A stretch of 64,000 nucleotides of DNA from Arenibacter algicola (GCF_018860365.1 NZ_JAHKPO010000013.1:124001-188000); one strand, 5' to 3'; shown: positions 45,122-54,230, counted from the stretch's first letter. Numbers and translations are program-made. The notes: a model not told the origin generated them from the letters alone.

Positions 45122-46096
45122 TTATCCCAATACACGGACTACATCCTTGGCAAAGTAGCTGGCAATGATATTGGCGCCGGCCCTTTTTATGGCGGTCAAC
45201 TGCTCCATCATCACGGCATCGTGATCCAGCCATCCTTTTTCGGCAGCGGCCTTTACCATGGCATATTCCCCTGAAACCTGATATACGGCTACGGGAACAT
45301 CCACTTCATTTTTGATCTCCCTTACAATATCCAAATAGCAAAGACCTGGTTTCACCATTACAATATCCGCACCCTCATCGATATCCATTTCGGTTTCCTT
45401 AATGGCCTCAAACCTATTGGCATAATCCATTTGATAGGTTTTTTTATCGCCAAAACCGGGGGCTGAATCCAAGGCATCCCTAAAGGGACCATAAAATGCA
45501 CTGGCATATTTGGCACTATAGCTCATAATTCCTGTGTCTATAAATCCTTCATCTTCCAAGGCTTCCCTAATACTCAATATCCTGCCGTCCATCATATCGC
45601 TGGGCGCTACAAAATCGGCCCCTGCTTGGGCATGGCTTACACTCATATTGGCCAAAACCTCCACGGTATCGTCGTTGATGATCTGTCCGTCCTCCACTAT
45701 ACCATCATGGCCGTAGGATGAATAGGGGTCCAATGCCACGTCGGTCATTACCAGCATCTCGGGACAGGCATTTTTAACCGTTTTAATGGCCCTTTGCATT
45801 AAACCCTTGGGGTTTACTGCTTCTTTGCCTTTATTGTCCTTTAAATGGTCTGGCACTTTAACAAAGAGAAGTACCGATTTTAACCCCATAGCCCAAAGTT
45901 CCTTGACTTCCTTTTCCAATAAGTCCAAGCTATATCTGTAGTAATTGGGCATGGATGCAATTTCTTCCTTGACCCCATTTCCTTCCACAACAAAAAGTGG
46001 TACTAAAAAATCATTTGGAGAGATAATGGTTTCTCTGACCAATGACCTTATGGCCTCATTGGTACGGAGTCTTCTATTTCTTTTAAGTGGATACAT
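45122..46096 (-). CDS. hemB: Porphobilinogen synthase (delta-aminolevulinate dehydratase)
   Basis: 324-residue enzyme joining two 5-aminolevulinates into porphobilinogen. Family sequence: RRLRTNEAIRSLVRET, VPLFVVEGNGVKEEI, SAKYASAFYGPFRDALDS, and the Schiff-base lysine in IVMVKPGLCYLDIV. The usual zinc cysteine site is replaced (VALDPYSSYGHDGIVEDG), so it is probably a magnesium-dependent, zinc-independent form. A TATCTTTG promoter lies just upstream. It belongs to the heme gene group spread over 45-54 kb. Confidence 0.96.
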   Translation of the reverse strand: MYPLKRNRRLRTNEAIRSLVRETIISPNDFLVPLFVVEGNGVKEEIASMPNYYRYSLDLLEKEVKELWAMGLKSVLLFVKVPDHLKDNKGKEAVNPKGLMQRAIKTVKNACPEMLVMTDVALDPYSSYGHDGIVEDGQIINDDTVEVLANMSVSHAQAGADFVAPSDMMDGRILSIREALEDEGFIDTGIMSYSAKYASAFYGPFRDALDSAPGFGDKKTYQMDYANRFEAIKETEMDIDEGADIVMVKPGLCYLDIVREIKNEVDVPVAVYQVSGEYAMVKAAAEKGWLDHDAVMMEQLTAIKRAGANIIASYFAKDVVRVLG

Positions 46097-46116
46097 TGCT
46101 AGTTTATTTTAAAATT

Positions 46117-46124
46117 CAAAGATA
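46117..46124 (-). promoter_or_regulatory. -7 promoter element of hemB
   Basis: Minus strand reads TATCTTTG, matching TAnnTTTG, 20 nt before the hemB ATG. Confidence 0.45.
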
Positions 46125-46171
46125 GTGGAACAAGTCCTAAATTGTATAATTGGATTAAGTTAATCCTTGTA

Positions 46172-46558
46172 TTATTCTGCCAAGCCCAAATACATCCAAA
46201 GTCCGTTTTCCTTTACAAAGTCCGACTTTTCATGAATGACCTCGACCTTGCCGTTTTCAAAAAAATATGCGTTAAAGGTAACGGTACCCCTTTGGTCGTT
46301 TATTCCTCCTTTTTCCTTATCCAAAATCTCCAATCTGATCCAGCTTACGGATTTTGCCCAAGCTTCAATAGATTTCTTTTCTTTAATGGGTCTGGTGGAG
46401 GAGTGGTGACTATCCATTAAATAGTTACCATTGCCCAAAACAAAGGCCGAATAGCGGGAACGCATCAATTGTTCTGCTGTTGTAACCTGGGATAGGTCCT
46501 TATGAGCCCTTTCACAGCATTGGGCGTAGGAATTATTGGATCCACAGGGACAATTCAT
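46172..46558 (-). CDS. YchJ family SEC-C motif protein
   Basis: 128-residue YchJ-type protein. An N-terminal SEC-C zinc knuckle (CPCGSNNSYAQCCERAH) is followed by an NTF2-like domain (AEQLMRSRYSAFVLGNGNYLMDSHH ... VSWIRLEIL ... GTVTFNAYFFENGKVEVIHEKSDFVKENGLWMYL). The function is unknown. One gene of the heme region, minus strand, not overlapping its neighbours. Confidence 0.9.
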   Translation of the reverse strand: MNCPCGSNNSYAQCCERAHKDLSQVTTAEQLMRSRYSAFVLGNGNYLMDSHHSSTRPIKEKKSIEAWAKSVSWIRLEILDKEKGGINDQRGTVTFNAYFFENGKVEVIHEKSDFVKENGLWMYLGLAE

Positions 46559-46616
46559 GGTTATTTGTTAATATGATTTTTTCTTTAGTGATTATGGTTC
46601 TATTGCTTTATAAAGA

Positions 46617-46784
46617 CTAATTCGTATCCTCGTTATTGCCTTTTTCCCGATGCTGTGTTATAATCGCTTTAAGTCGCTCCTTACGGGTTTCCTTTTCCTT
46701 TTTGAGTTTGTTTTTCTTTCTATTGAGGAGTTTGGTGTGTTTTGCCTTGTTGGCGGTATTTTTTTCTTTGCCTTTTTTACTCAT
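46617..46784 (-). CDS. Small, highly basic hypothetical protein (55 aa)
   Basis: A 55-residue frame starting at ATG 46784: MSKKGKEKNTANKAKHTKLL, then NRKKNKLKKEKETRKERLKA, and a polar end (KGNNEDTN). About a third of the residues are Lys or Arg and it is probably helical. GGATT lies just before the ATG and it fills most of the gap between hemF and ychJ on the same strand. No family recognised; it could bind RNA or ribosomes. Its composition, rather than conservation, is the evidence. Confidence 0.55.
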   Translation of the reverse strand: MSKKGKEKNTANKAKHTKLLNRKKNKLKKEKETRKERLKAIITQHREKGNNEDTN

Positions 46785-46803
46785 AATCCTATGTTAAGGT
46801 TTG

Positions 46804-47706
46804 CTATACCCATTCCTTGGGTTTGGCAAGAACATGTAATAAACGCTCTTCCTCACTTCCCTTTTCTGGGTGATGGTCATATACCCATTGTACATGGGGA
46901 GGTAGGCTCATTAATATACTTTCTATTCGGCCATTGGTCTTTAAGCCGAAGAGAGTACCCTTGTCATGAACCAGGTTAAACTCTACATAACGTCCCCTCC
47001 GAATTTCTTGCCAATCCCGCTGTTCTTTAGAGTAGGACAAGTCTTTTCGTTTTTCTACAATGGGGATATAGGCCTCTAAAAAACTATTGCCTACTTCGGT
47101 TTCAAAATTGTACCAATCTTCCATGGACATCTCTGTGTTGGCTTTACAGTAATCATAAAACAATCCGCCTATCCCACGGGCTTCGTTCCTATGGGTATTC
47201 CAAAAATAATAATCGCACTTTGTCTTGTACGTACTGTAGAATTCTGGATTATGTTTGTCACAGGCATTTTTGCAGATGGTATGAAAGTGTTTGGCATCCT
47301 CATCAAACAAATAGTAGGGGGTAAGATCTTGTCCGCCACCAAACCATTGATCTACCAATTTACCTTCCTTGTTGTACATTTCAAAATAGCGCCAATTGGC
47401 ATGTACTGTAGGAACCATGGGATTCTTTGGGTGGATAACTAGACTAAGACCACAGGCAAAAAAATCGGCATCCTTAACGCCAAAATAATTTTGCATGCTT
47501 TGTGGCAAGGCTCCGTGAACGGCAGAAATGTTTACACCGCCTTTTTCAAAAACAGCCCCATTTTCTATGACCCGTGATCGGCCACCGCCCCCTTCCGGTC
47601 GCTCCCAAATGTCTTCCCTAAACTTGGCTTCACCATCTACGGCTTCCAATTTGGCAGTAATCCTATCCTGTAGTTGTTGTATGTACGCGTAAAATTTATC
47701 TTTCAT
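46804..47706 (-). CDS. hemF: Oxygen-dependent coproporphyrinogen III oxidase
   Basis: 300-residue aerobic enzyme converting coproporphyrinogen III to protoporphyrinogen IX. Family motifs: RPEGGGGRSRVIENGAVFEKGGVNIS, SLVIHPKNPMVPTVHANWRYFE, WWFGGG-type WFGGGQDLTPYYLF, NEARGIGGLFYDY, RRGRYVEFNLVHDKGTLFGLKTNGRIESILMSLPP. ATG 47706 gives the typical length; an upstream in-frame extension is only translated REP repeat. A REP unit begins 18 bp before the start codon, so the leader and promoter of this gene have been replaced or displaced by repeats. Confidence 0.96.
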   Translation of the reverse strand: MKDKFYAYIQQLQDRITAKLEAVDGEAKFREDIWERPEGGGGRSRVIENGAVFEKGGVNISAVHGALPQSMQNYFGVKDADFFACGLSLVIHPKNPMVPTVHANWRYFEMYNKEGKLVDQWFGGGQDLTPYYLFDEDAKHFHTICKNACDKHNPEFYSTYKTKCDYYFWNTHRNEARGIGGLFYDYCKANTEMSMEDWYNFETEVGNSFLEAYIPIVEKRKDLSYSKEQRDWQEIRRGRYVEFNLVHDKGTLFGLKTNGRIESILMSLPPHVQWVYDHHPEKGSEEERLLHVLAKPKEWV

Positions 47707-48081
47707 GTTTATTTTTTTGTTCTTAGACCTACAAGGTTTTGTAAACCTTGCAGGTCCTGTTTTGCGTTCTGTTGGTTGCCTATCCTGCAAGGTCTGCCCG
47801 ACCTTGTAGGTATTGTTTCTTTTCTTTGCTATCAGCCATTCGCTACTTATGCTTCATGTTTTTAGACCTACAAGGTTTTTGAAACCTTGCAGGTCTTGCC
47901 AGTGGCTCCACCTTGCAGGTCCTGTTTTGCGTTCTGTTGGTTACCAATCCTGCAAGATCTTCCTGACCTTGTAGGTTTTGCTCCATTGCCTTGGAACAAT
48001 CATTTTTTTCAGTTATTATCTCAGACCTACAAATTTTTGGAAACCTTGCAAGTCCTGCCAGCGGCTCAACCTTGCAGATCA
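47707..48081. repeat. REP array, left part (between hemF and RAYT)
   Basis: Three hairpin units start at 47725, 47864 and 48023 (spacing 139 and 159 bp). Each begins AGACCTACAAGGTTTT and folds back on AACCTTGCAGGTC; a second hairpin CCTGCAAGGTCT-GCCC-GACCTTGTAGG follows in the 139-bp type. Spacer text such as TGCCAGCGGCTC and CATTCGCTACTTATGCTTCATG recurs. The last unit is damaged (ACAAATTTTTGG) and touches the RAYT stop codon. No coding capacity. Confidence 0.9.
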
Positions 48082-48648
48082 TTAATCCCAGTTCAATTTG
48101 TCAAGACCTAAGCTTCTTTTTTGATTATGCAAATATTCAAAATTCCCTAGATCATCAAAAAGATTTATTGCCTCTTCCTTTGCTATTGGCACTGAATCGG
48201 TACTGTTCTGAATGGAAATAGTGGTCTGATAAGACGAATATTGGTATGTTTTATAATCTTTGGTAGTTCCATGACTTTCCGGGTTTGTATTGATATAGAT
48301 TATCAGGTTCCTTAAATAATTAGTGTCACCTATTTTAATCCTTCTAAAATGTTTTTCAAAGAGACTACCCGTTCTATTGTGCATCTTATTAAATGCTTTG
48401 GCATAGGCATTGAAAAGATTTGAAAATGATTGTGTGACCATTTTTTCTTCTTCAATGACCTGGATTGCCATATGGTAATGGTTGTCCATTAGACAATATG
48501 CAAGGATAGAAACTTTGTTGGACAAATACTTGTTAATCAACTTTAGAAAGTAGCTTTTGTTTTCGTTGGATTTAAATATTGGGCCACCGTTTATTCCCCG
48601 GTTGTAAATATGATAGTAGTGGTCCTTTTCGAGTTTTTCGAGTTTCAT
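48082..48648 (-). mobile_element. REP-associated tyrosine transposase (RAYT), Y1/IS200-like
   Basis: 188-residue single-strand transposase of the TnpA_REP group. The HUH motif is LMDNHYHMAIQV (HYH) and the catalytic tyrosine is probably in YLRNLIIYINTNPESHG; KDHYYHIYNRGINGGPIF is the usual N-terminus. ATG 48648 is chosen because upstream in-frame residues derive from the repeat array. Repeat units touch the gene on both sides, which is the arrangement of a RAYT with its own REP substrates. The gene looks intact, so it may still mobilise REP hairpins. Confidence 0.92.
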
Positions 48649-49305
48649 TTTTTTTCTTGTTTTAGACCTACAAGGTTTTGTGAACCTTGCAGGTCTTGGT
48701 TTTCGTTTTGTTGATAACCTAACCTGCAAGGTCTGCCCGACCTTGTAGGTATTGTTTCTTTTCTTTGGTATCGGCCATTCGTTATTTATGCTTCATGTTT
48801 TCAGACCTACAAGGTTTTTGAAACCTTGCAGGTCTTGCCAGCGGCTCAACCTTGCAGGTTTTGGTTTTGGTTCTGTTGGTTACCTATCCTGCAAGGTCTT
48901 CCCGACCTTGTAGGTATTGTTTCTTTTCTTTGCTATCAGCCATTCGCTACTTATGCTTCATGTTTTTAGACCTACAAGGTTTTGTGAACCTTGCAGGTCT
49001 TGGTTTTCGTTTTGTTGATAACCTAACCTGCAAGGTCTGCCCGACCTTGTAGGTATTGTTTCTTTTCTTTGCTATCAGCCATTCGCTCCTTGTGCTTCAT
49101 GTTTTTAGACCTACAAGGTTTTTGAAACCTTGTAGGTCTTGCCAGCGGCTCCACCTTGCAGGTCCTGTTTTGCGTTCTGTTAGTTGCCTATCCTGCAAGG
49201 TCTTCCTGACCTTGTAGGTATTGTCCCTTTGGTATCGGCCATTTGCTATTTATGCTTCATGTTTTCAGACCTACAAGGTTTTGGAAACCTTGCATGTCTT
49301 GGGAG
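48649..49305. repeat. REP array, right part (between RAYT and the EI24 gene)
   Basis: Five hairpin starts at 48664, 48803, 48968, 49107 and 49267, with spacings of 139, 165, 139 and 160 bp. Short (type A, GTTTTGTGAACC) and long (type B, GTTTTTGAAACC with an added TGCCAGCGGCTC segment) units alternate. Two type A units (48664 and 48968) are almost identical, indicating recent duplication. Ends right at the stop of the EI24 gene. Plausible as RNA hairpins in both directions. Confidence 0.92.
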
Positions 49306-50055
49306 CTACCCATTTTCTTTTTCCAATTTCAGTAGTTCTACCGTCCTTATGGTCGCAGCGGTAACGGATAATGGTAGCACTAGGATTACCCCAATTACCG
49401 GAATAAAAAGAAAGAACATAAAGACAATTCCGTTGCCTATGGCAACGCCCTTGTTCTTTCGTACAAAATTTAGACTTTCGGCGTATTTAAAATGTCGCTC
49501 CAAAGTATAGTCCATATTTCCAAAACCAGCATAATAGGCCTGTATTAGAAATATTAGCACAGTTGAAACCAATCCAATTACCGGAATTAGACCAATTAAT
49601 AAAAGAGGGATGGTCAACAAAATTTCCATGATCAAGTTTCTTAGGTTGATACGGATTCCGCGCCATAATTGTTCCCCGAAAGTAGTATCTCTATGTTTTT
49701 CTGCCGAGTTTCCCAATAAGTGTGCTTCAATTTTTTCTGAAACTGGGCTCATAAAAGGCGCGGAGAGTGCCATGACAATATGTTTGTACAATATAAAGCC
49801 AAACACTATAATTAGAAGACCGCCAAAGATTTCACTGATCAGGTTTACTGTTTGCTTTCCCCAGTCCCAGGTCCACCATTGCGAAAGAAATCCGCCTATA
49901 TTGTCGGATAGCCCATAAGCAGAGGTAAAAATTATAATGGCTATTACTACACTTATAAATATGGGAATCCAAAAATATCGCCAAAGCCCCAATTGGGAAA
50001 GGATTTTAAAGGTGCCAAAATAGGCTTTAATACCGCTCAGTATATGTTGGGTCAT
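49306..50055 (-). CDS. EI24 (CysZ-like) family membrane protein
   Basis: 249-residue inner-membrane protein of the EI24/CysZ family with about four to six hydrophobic segments (WIPIFISVVIAIIIFTSAYGL; GGLLIIVFGFILYKHIV; ILLTIPLLLIGLIPVIGLVSTVLIFLIQAYYAGFGNMDYTLERH; NGIVFMFFLFIPVIGVILVLPLSVTAATI). CysZ members move sulfate; others have no known substrate. It lies in the same direction as the heme genes between hemE and the REP array. The stop codon abuts the REP array. Confidence 0.87.
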   Translation of the reverse strand: MTQHILSGIKAYFGTFKILSQLGLWRYFWIPIFISVVIAIIIFTSAYGLSDNIGGFLSQWWTWDWGKQTVNLISEIFGGLLIIVFGFILYKHIVMALSAPFMSPVSEKIEAHLLGNSAEKHRDTTFGEQLWRGIRINLRNLIMEILLTIPLLLIGLIPVIGLVSTVLIFLIQAYYAGFGNMDYTLERHFKYAESLNFVRKNKGVAIGNGIVFMFFLFIPVIGVILVLPLSVTAATIRTVELLKLEKENG

Positions 50056-50198
50056 ACTATTGATTTTGCGTAAGCGATTGTAGTGACATCCTTTTATTTT
50101 TATCGATAGGAACGCTTCTAGGGGCGTAATTTTAGTGTTTTAAACCGTGCCCCGATATAATGCTTCCATAAAAATAAAAGATATAACGGAAAGTGCGA

Positions 50199-50229
50199 CC
50201 CTTTTTTCCTGAAAGGAAGAAAAAAAGGG
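50199..50229 (-). terminator. Hairpin downstream of hemE
   Basis: A long A/T-rich stem (CCCTTTTTTCCT paired with AGGAAG-AAAAAAGGG) beginning about 10 bp after the hemE stop. It has no separate T tract beyond the stem, so its strength as terminator is unsure. Confidence 0.4.
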
Positions 50230-50239
50230 ATACGCCCTT

Positions 50240-51271
50240 CTAATTCTGTCGGTACTCCTTTACCGCATCTATAAAGGCCTTGGCGTTGTCCAAGGGAACA
50301 TTGGGCAAAATACCGTGGCCAAGATTTACTACATATTTATCCTTGCCAAATTCATTGATCATTTGAGTTACCATTTTTTTGATTACTGCCGGAGGAGAAA
50401 GCAATCTTGCTGGGTCAAAATTCCCCTGAAGGGTTATATTGCCTCCTGAAAGGTAACGTGCATTACGTGCGGAACAGGTCCAGTCCACTCCAAGGGCAGC
50501 GGCTCCTGATTTGGCCATATCGCCCAAGGCGAACCAGCATCCTTTACCAAAAACGATTACGGGAGCCTCGTCCTTAAGGGCATCTATAATCTGTTGTATA
50601 TATTGGAACGAAAATTCCTGGTAATCTACTGGTGACAACATACCTCCCCAAGAATCGAATACCTGCACGGCATCTACACCGGCATTAACTTTTGCCTTTA
50701 GATAGGCAATGGTAGTATCGGTGATTTTTTGCAGTAGCTGATGTGCCGCAACTGGATTGGTAAAACAGAATTCCTTGGCCTTGTCAAAGGTTTTGCTACC
50801 CTGGCCTTGTACTACATAGCATAAAATGGTCCAAGGTGAGCCTGCAAAGCCGATTAAGGGGATATCATTGTTCAAAAGTTCCTTTGTCGCTTTTATGGCC
50901 TGCATCACATAGTCCAATTCCACGCTTACGTCTGGGACAATAACTTCGTCCACACCTTTCTGGTCCGTAACCGGATTTGGCAAATAAGGGCCGAAATTTG
51001 GTTTCATCTGCACTTCAATGTTCATGGCTTGGGGGATTACCAAAATATCGCTGAACAAAATTGCGGCATCCATGCCGTATCGGCGTATGGGCTGTACCGT
51101 AATTTCACTGGCCAATTCCGGCGTACGGCAGCGGGTAAAGAAGTCGTACTTATCACGGATTGCCATAAATTCCGGTAGATATCTTCCTGCCTGGCGCATC
51201 ATCCAAACTGGTGGGCGCTCTACGGTTTCTCCTTTTAATGCTCTTAAGAATAAATCGTTTTTAATGCTCAT
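50240..51271 (-). CDS. hemE: Uroporphyrinogen decarboxylase
   Basis: 343-residue enzyme that removes four carboxyl groups from uroporphyrinogen III. Signatures: [20 protein letters not shown] near the start, [47 protein letters not shown], and [22 protein letters not shown] at the end. ATG 51271 gives the typical family N-terminus; an upstream in-frame start is rejected. It follows hemD on the same strand after an 85-bp gap. Confidence 0.97.
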   Translation of the reverse strand: MSIKNDLFLRALKGETVERPPVWMMRQAGRYLPEFMAIRDKYDFFTRCRTPELASEITVQPIRRYGMDAAILFSDILVIPQAMNIEVQMKPNFGPYLPNPVTDQKGVDEVIVPDVSVELDYVMQAIKATKELLNNDIPLIGFAGSPWTILCYVVQGQGSKTFDKAKEFCFTNPVAAHQLLQKITDTTIAYLKAKVNAGVDAVQVFDSWGGMLSPVDYQEFSFQYIQQIIDALKDEAPVIVFGKGCWFALGDMAKSGAAALGVDWTCSARNARYLSGGNITLQGNFDPARLLSPPAVIKKMVTQMINEFGKDKYVVNLGHGILPNVPLDNAKAFIDAVKEYRQN

Positions 51272-51356
51272 AATATTTAGGTGTTCTTCTTGCCTACCCA
51301 TTTTAAACTGCCCCTTGATTATATTCCGTTAAGGGATAGTTGTTGTGTATGCCGGT

Positions 51357-52034
51357 TTAATTGCTTTTTATTTTTAAAGTATCTATAACCCTTTCCAAGA
51401 CACTTTCTATCGTTGGTTTTTGGGCAATAATTATATTTTTGGTGTGTTTTTCGGCTTCCGAGGCGGTGGTAGTACCAATACAAAATGCAACACTTTTCTT
51501 TAAATTATTTCTGGCTATAAAGCTTTCAATACCGCTGGGACTAAAAAACAGAATACCATCAAAATCGGTGTCAAAGGTAAGATGATTTGGGGTATTTTGA
51601 TATACGGTCTGTTCCTTAAATGCCACCTTGTGTTTTGTTAGGTAGGAGGGAATTTCATCCCGACGTTTATTACCGCACAAAAACAAAAAAGTTTCATTTG
51701 AGTGCTTATTTACCAAAATCTCGGCCAATTCTGCTCCATAATTAGTCATTTCCATGACATTTATGCCATTTTTCTCTAAAACCGATTTTGTTTTTTCACC
51801 CACACAAAAGGCAGAATAGGAATTTTTTTTGACGTTTTGAGGACCCATTATCTTTAGAAAAGCCTTTACGGTATTTTGGCTGGTAAATATGATATTTTTG
51901 AAATCTGGGTCTATATTGGGAGTTAAGAATTCAATATTGATGGCATCATACTCTTCCGCTTTAATATTGGCATTGGTCAGTATTGCTTTTTGGGAGGCTG
52001 TCAAGATTTTTGTAGAAAGAACGGTCATGCTCAT
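51357..52034 (-). CDS. hemD: Uroporphyrinogen-III synthase
   Basis: 225-residue cyclase that closes hydroxymethylbilane with inversion of ring D. The family is poorly conserved; here IIFTSQNTVKAFLK, FCVGEKTKSVLEKNG, FLFLCGNKRRDEIPSYL, DGILFFSPSGIESFI and CIGTTTASEAEKH fit HemD, and the position between hemC and hemE makes the call firm. ATG 52034 or 52028 are equally plausible starts. It begins 31 bp after the hemC stop. Confidence 0.9.
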   Translation of the reverse strand: MSMTVLSTKILTASQKAILTNANIKAEEYDAINIEFLTPNIDPDFKNIIFTSQNTVKAFLKIMGPQNVKKNSYSAFCVGEKTKSVLEKNGINVMEMTNYGAELAEILVNKHSNETFLFLCGNKRRDEIPSYLTKHKVAFKEQTVYQNTPNHLTFDTDFDGILFFSPSGIESFIARNNLKKSVAFCIGTTTASEAEKHTKNIIIAQKPTIESVLERVIDTLKIKSN

Positions 52035-52065
52035 GATACTTTGGTTTGTAATTCCCAAGCTGGGG

Positions 52066-52977
52066 TCATGCCAATTCCTTTTTTATCTCCACCATCAATT
52101 CCTTACCGCCATTGTCCAATATTTCTTGGGCACACAACTTGCCAAAGTGGATATATTCATTGGCGGGAATAGATTTTTTGACCATTAATTTCTGCTTGCC
52201 ATCCAAGGAAAGTAGTACACCTTCAAAATGGAGGTTATCCTGTTCTATTTTGGCCAAAGCCCCTATGGGTGCTGTGCAGCCCCCTTCCAATATTTGCAGG
52301 AACTCCCTTTCTACGTGAGTGCAAATATCTGTGGTGGAATCGTTTAGTTTGCGAACGGCCTCTGTTGAAAACGCGTCATTTTCTGTGCTAACCACAACCA
52401 TGGCCCCTTGTGCCGGTGCAGGTACCATCCAATCCAAGTCTATATGGTTTGGTGGTAGTACTTCAATACGTTCCAAACCTGCTTTTGCAAAGATGGCCCC
52501 ATTCCAAGGGTTGTCATGAAGTTTTTGCAGTCGGGTGTTTACATTTCCACGTATGTCCACAACCTTGTGAGATGGGTATTTATGCAACCATTGCGCCTGT
52601 CTTCGTAAACTGCCGGTGGCAATGGTACCGTTGGATTTTAAAAAATCCAAATCTTTGTAAACTAATATATCTTGGGTATTTGCTCTTGGAAGAACAGCGC
52701 TCTGTACAATTCCTTTCGGAAGTCGGGTAGGTACGTCTTTCATGGAATGCACCGCTATATCAACAGTGCCATTGATCATGGCGATGTCCAGGGTTTTGGT
52801 AAATATTCCGGTGATACCCAGCTCGTACAAGGGCTTGTCCAACAATAGGTCCCCAGTAGATTTTACGGAAATTATTTCGGTGTTATAGCCAAGGGCTTCC
52901 AATTGGTCCTGAACGGTGTGGGCTTGCCAGAGTGCCAACTGACTATCACGGGTACCAATGCGTATTGTTTTACTCAT
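52066..52977 (-). CDS. hemC: Porphobilinogen deaminase (hydroxymethylbilane synthase)
   Basis: 303-residue enzyme assembling four porphobilinogens. Family marks: IRIGTRDSQLALWQA at the start, TKTLDIAMINGTVDIAVHSMKDVPT, ATGSLRRQAQWLHKYP, LDWMVPAPAQGAMVVV, and the dipyrromethane-binding cysteine in LEGGCTAPIGALA. Its start codon overlaps the hemA stop (ATGA), so translation is coupled. Confidence 0.97.
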   Translation of the reverse strand: MSKTIRIGTRDSQLALWQAHTVQDQLEALGYNTEIISVKSTGDLLLDKPLYELGITGIFTKTLDIAMINGTVDIAVHSMKDVPTRLPKGIVQSAVLPRANTQDILVYKDLDFLKSNGTIATGSLRRQAQWLHKYPSHKVVDIRGNVNTRLQKLHDNPWNGAIFAKAGLERIEVLPPNHIDLDWMVPAPAQGAMVVVSTENDAFSTEAVRKLNDSTTDICTHVEREFLQILEGGCTAPIGALAKIEQDNLHFEGVLLSLDGKQKLMVKKSIPANEYIHFGKLCAQEILDNGGKELMVEIKKELA

Positions 52978-54230
52978 TTAGACTCCAATTCTAGTTGAAA
53001 AACTCGTTGTATAAGCTCTAAACTGGTATCGGAATCTATTTCGGTATCTTTAAGATGATTGGCAAATTGCTTGGTAATTTTCTGAATGATGCGTTCCGAG
53101 ATAATATCGGCTTGTACAGAATTGAAATCGGAAAGCTTTTTGCTTTGGAAGTCCAATTCTTCATCCTTCATGGTCTTCAATTTTTTCTTAAGCGCCTTAA
53201 TAACTGGGGCAAACTTTCTAGTTTCCAACCATTTTATAAATTCTTCCTTTACTTCTTCAATAATGGCCTCGGCCTGAGGTACGGATTCTTTTCTTTTCTC
53301 CAGCGTATCATCCGTCATTTGGGATAAATGATCTAAATGTATTACGGTAACATTCTCCAAATCCGTGACATTATCCGATACATTTTTTGGAATTGAAAGG
53401 TCCAATATCAACAAAGGTTTCTTTGTGTAGATCAATTCTTTGGAAATAGTGGGCGATTGTGCCCCGGTGGCCACGATAAGCACATCGGTGTTTCTGATTT
53501 CGGTCTGTAGGTCCCCGTAATTTTTGACTATCAGATTAAATTTGCCAGCTATTCGCTCAGCCTTGTCCTTGGTACGGTTAATAAGGGTGATGTGCGAATT
53601 TTTGGTATGCTTAATTAAATTTTCACAAGTATTTCTGCCAATTTTCCCGGTGCCGAACAACAGAATATTTTTTTCTGATATATCGGGTACGGTATTAATG
53701 ATGTATTGTACCGAGGCAAAGGCTACCGAGGTGGCGCCCGAAGAAATATTGGTTTCGTTCTTTATTCTTTTGCTGGCTTGGATAACGGAATTGCATAAAC
53801 GCTCCAAGAACGGATTGGCTATATGCTGCTTTTTTGAACGATTGAAGCTTTGTCGTAATTGACTAATAATTTCGAAATCGCCTAAAATTTGGCTGTCCAA
53901 TCCTGTGCCCATCCTAAAAAGATGGTTTATAGCATCATTATTTTTATACACATAGGCTACTTCCTGAAATTCCTCCACGGTGCCATGTGTATTATCGCAC
54001 AATAATTTTATTAACTGGTAAGGATGCTGGGCAAATCCATGCAATTCGGTACGGTTACAGGTAGAAGTTACCAAGAGACCGTCCAGTCCTATTAGTTTGG
54101 CTTGCTCCAATATGCGATCTATGGCGTTTTCATCCAAGCTAAATTTACCGCGCACTTCGGCATCTGCCTTTTTGTAGTTTAGGCCAATGGTATAAAATGA
54201 ATTATTTTTGGAAATGTGATAATCTTTCAT
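52974..54230 (-). CDS. hemA: Glutamyl-tRNA reductase
   Basis: 418-residue first enzyme of the C5 heme pathway, reducing Glu-tRNA to glutamate-1-semialdehyde. The catalytic cysteine is in LLVTSTCNRTELHGFA; others are GTGLDSQILGDFEIISQL, GATSVAFASVQYI, the NADPH-binding LFGTGKIGRNTCENL and ILDLSIPKNVSDNV. ATG 54230 is used; an in-frame start at 54251 is possible. First gene of a hemA-hemC-hemD-hemE run and divergent from the AraC regulator. The partner hemL is not in the window. Confidence 0.96.
   Translation of the reverse strand: MKDYHISKNNSFYTIGLNYKKADAEVRGKFSLDENAIDRILEQAKLIGLDGLLVTSTCNRTELHGFAQHPYQLIKLLCDNTHGTVEEFQEVAYVYKNNDAINHLFRMGTGLDSQILGDFEIISQLRQSFNRSKKQHIANPFLERLCNSVIQASKRIKNETNISSGATSVAFASVQYIINTVPDISEKNILLFGTGKIGRNTCENLIKHTKNSHITLINRTKDKAERIAGKFNLIVKNYGDLQTEIRNTDVLIVATGAQSPTISKELIYTKKPLLILDLSIPKNVSDNVTDLENVTVIHLDHLSQMTDDTLEKRKESVPQAEAIIEEVKEEFIKWLETRKFAPVIKALKKKLKTMKDEELDFQSKKLSDFNSVQADIISERIIQKITKQFANHLKDTEIDSDTSLELIQRVFQLELESK

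Noticed and set aside
45051..45233. N-terminal extension of the DinB gene into hemB
   Set aside because: The added residues are antisense-like and the signal peptide begins at 45050.
47843..48082. Open frames inside the REP array (also at 48852-49052, 49184-49510 and others)
   Set aside because: They are translations of hairpin repeats in several frames and lack coding composition.
47707..49305. Repeats reminiscent of a CRISPR array
   Set aside because: The units are about 139-165 bp, contain two hairpins each, flank a Y1 transposase, and the spacers between hairpins are also repeated. This is a REP/BIME array, not a CRISPR.
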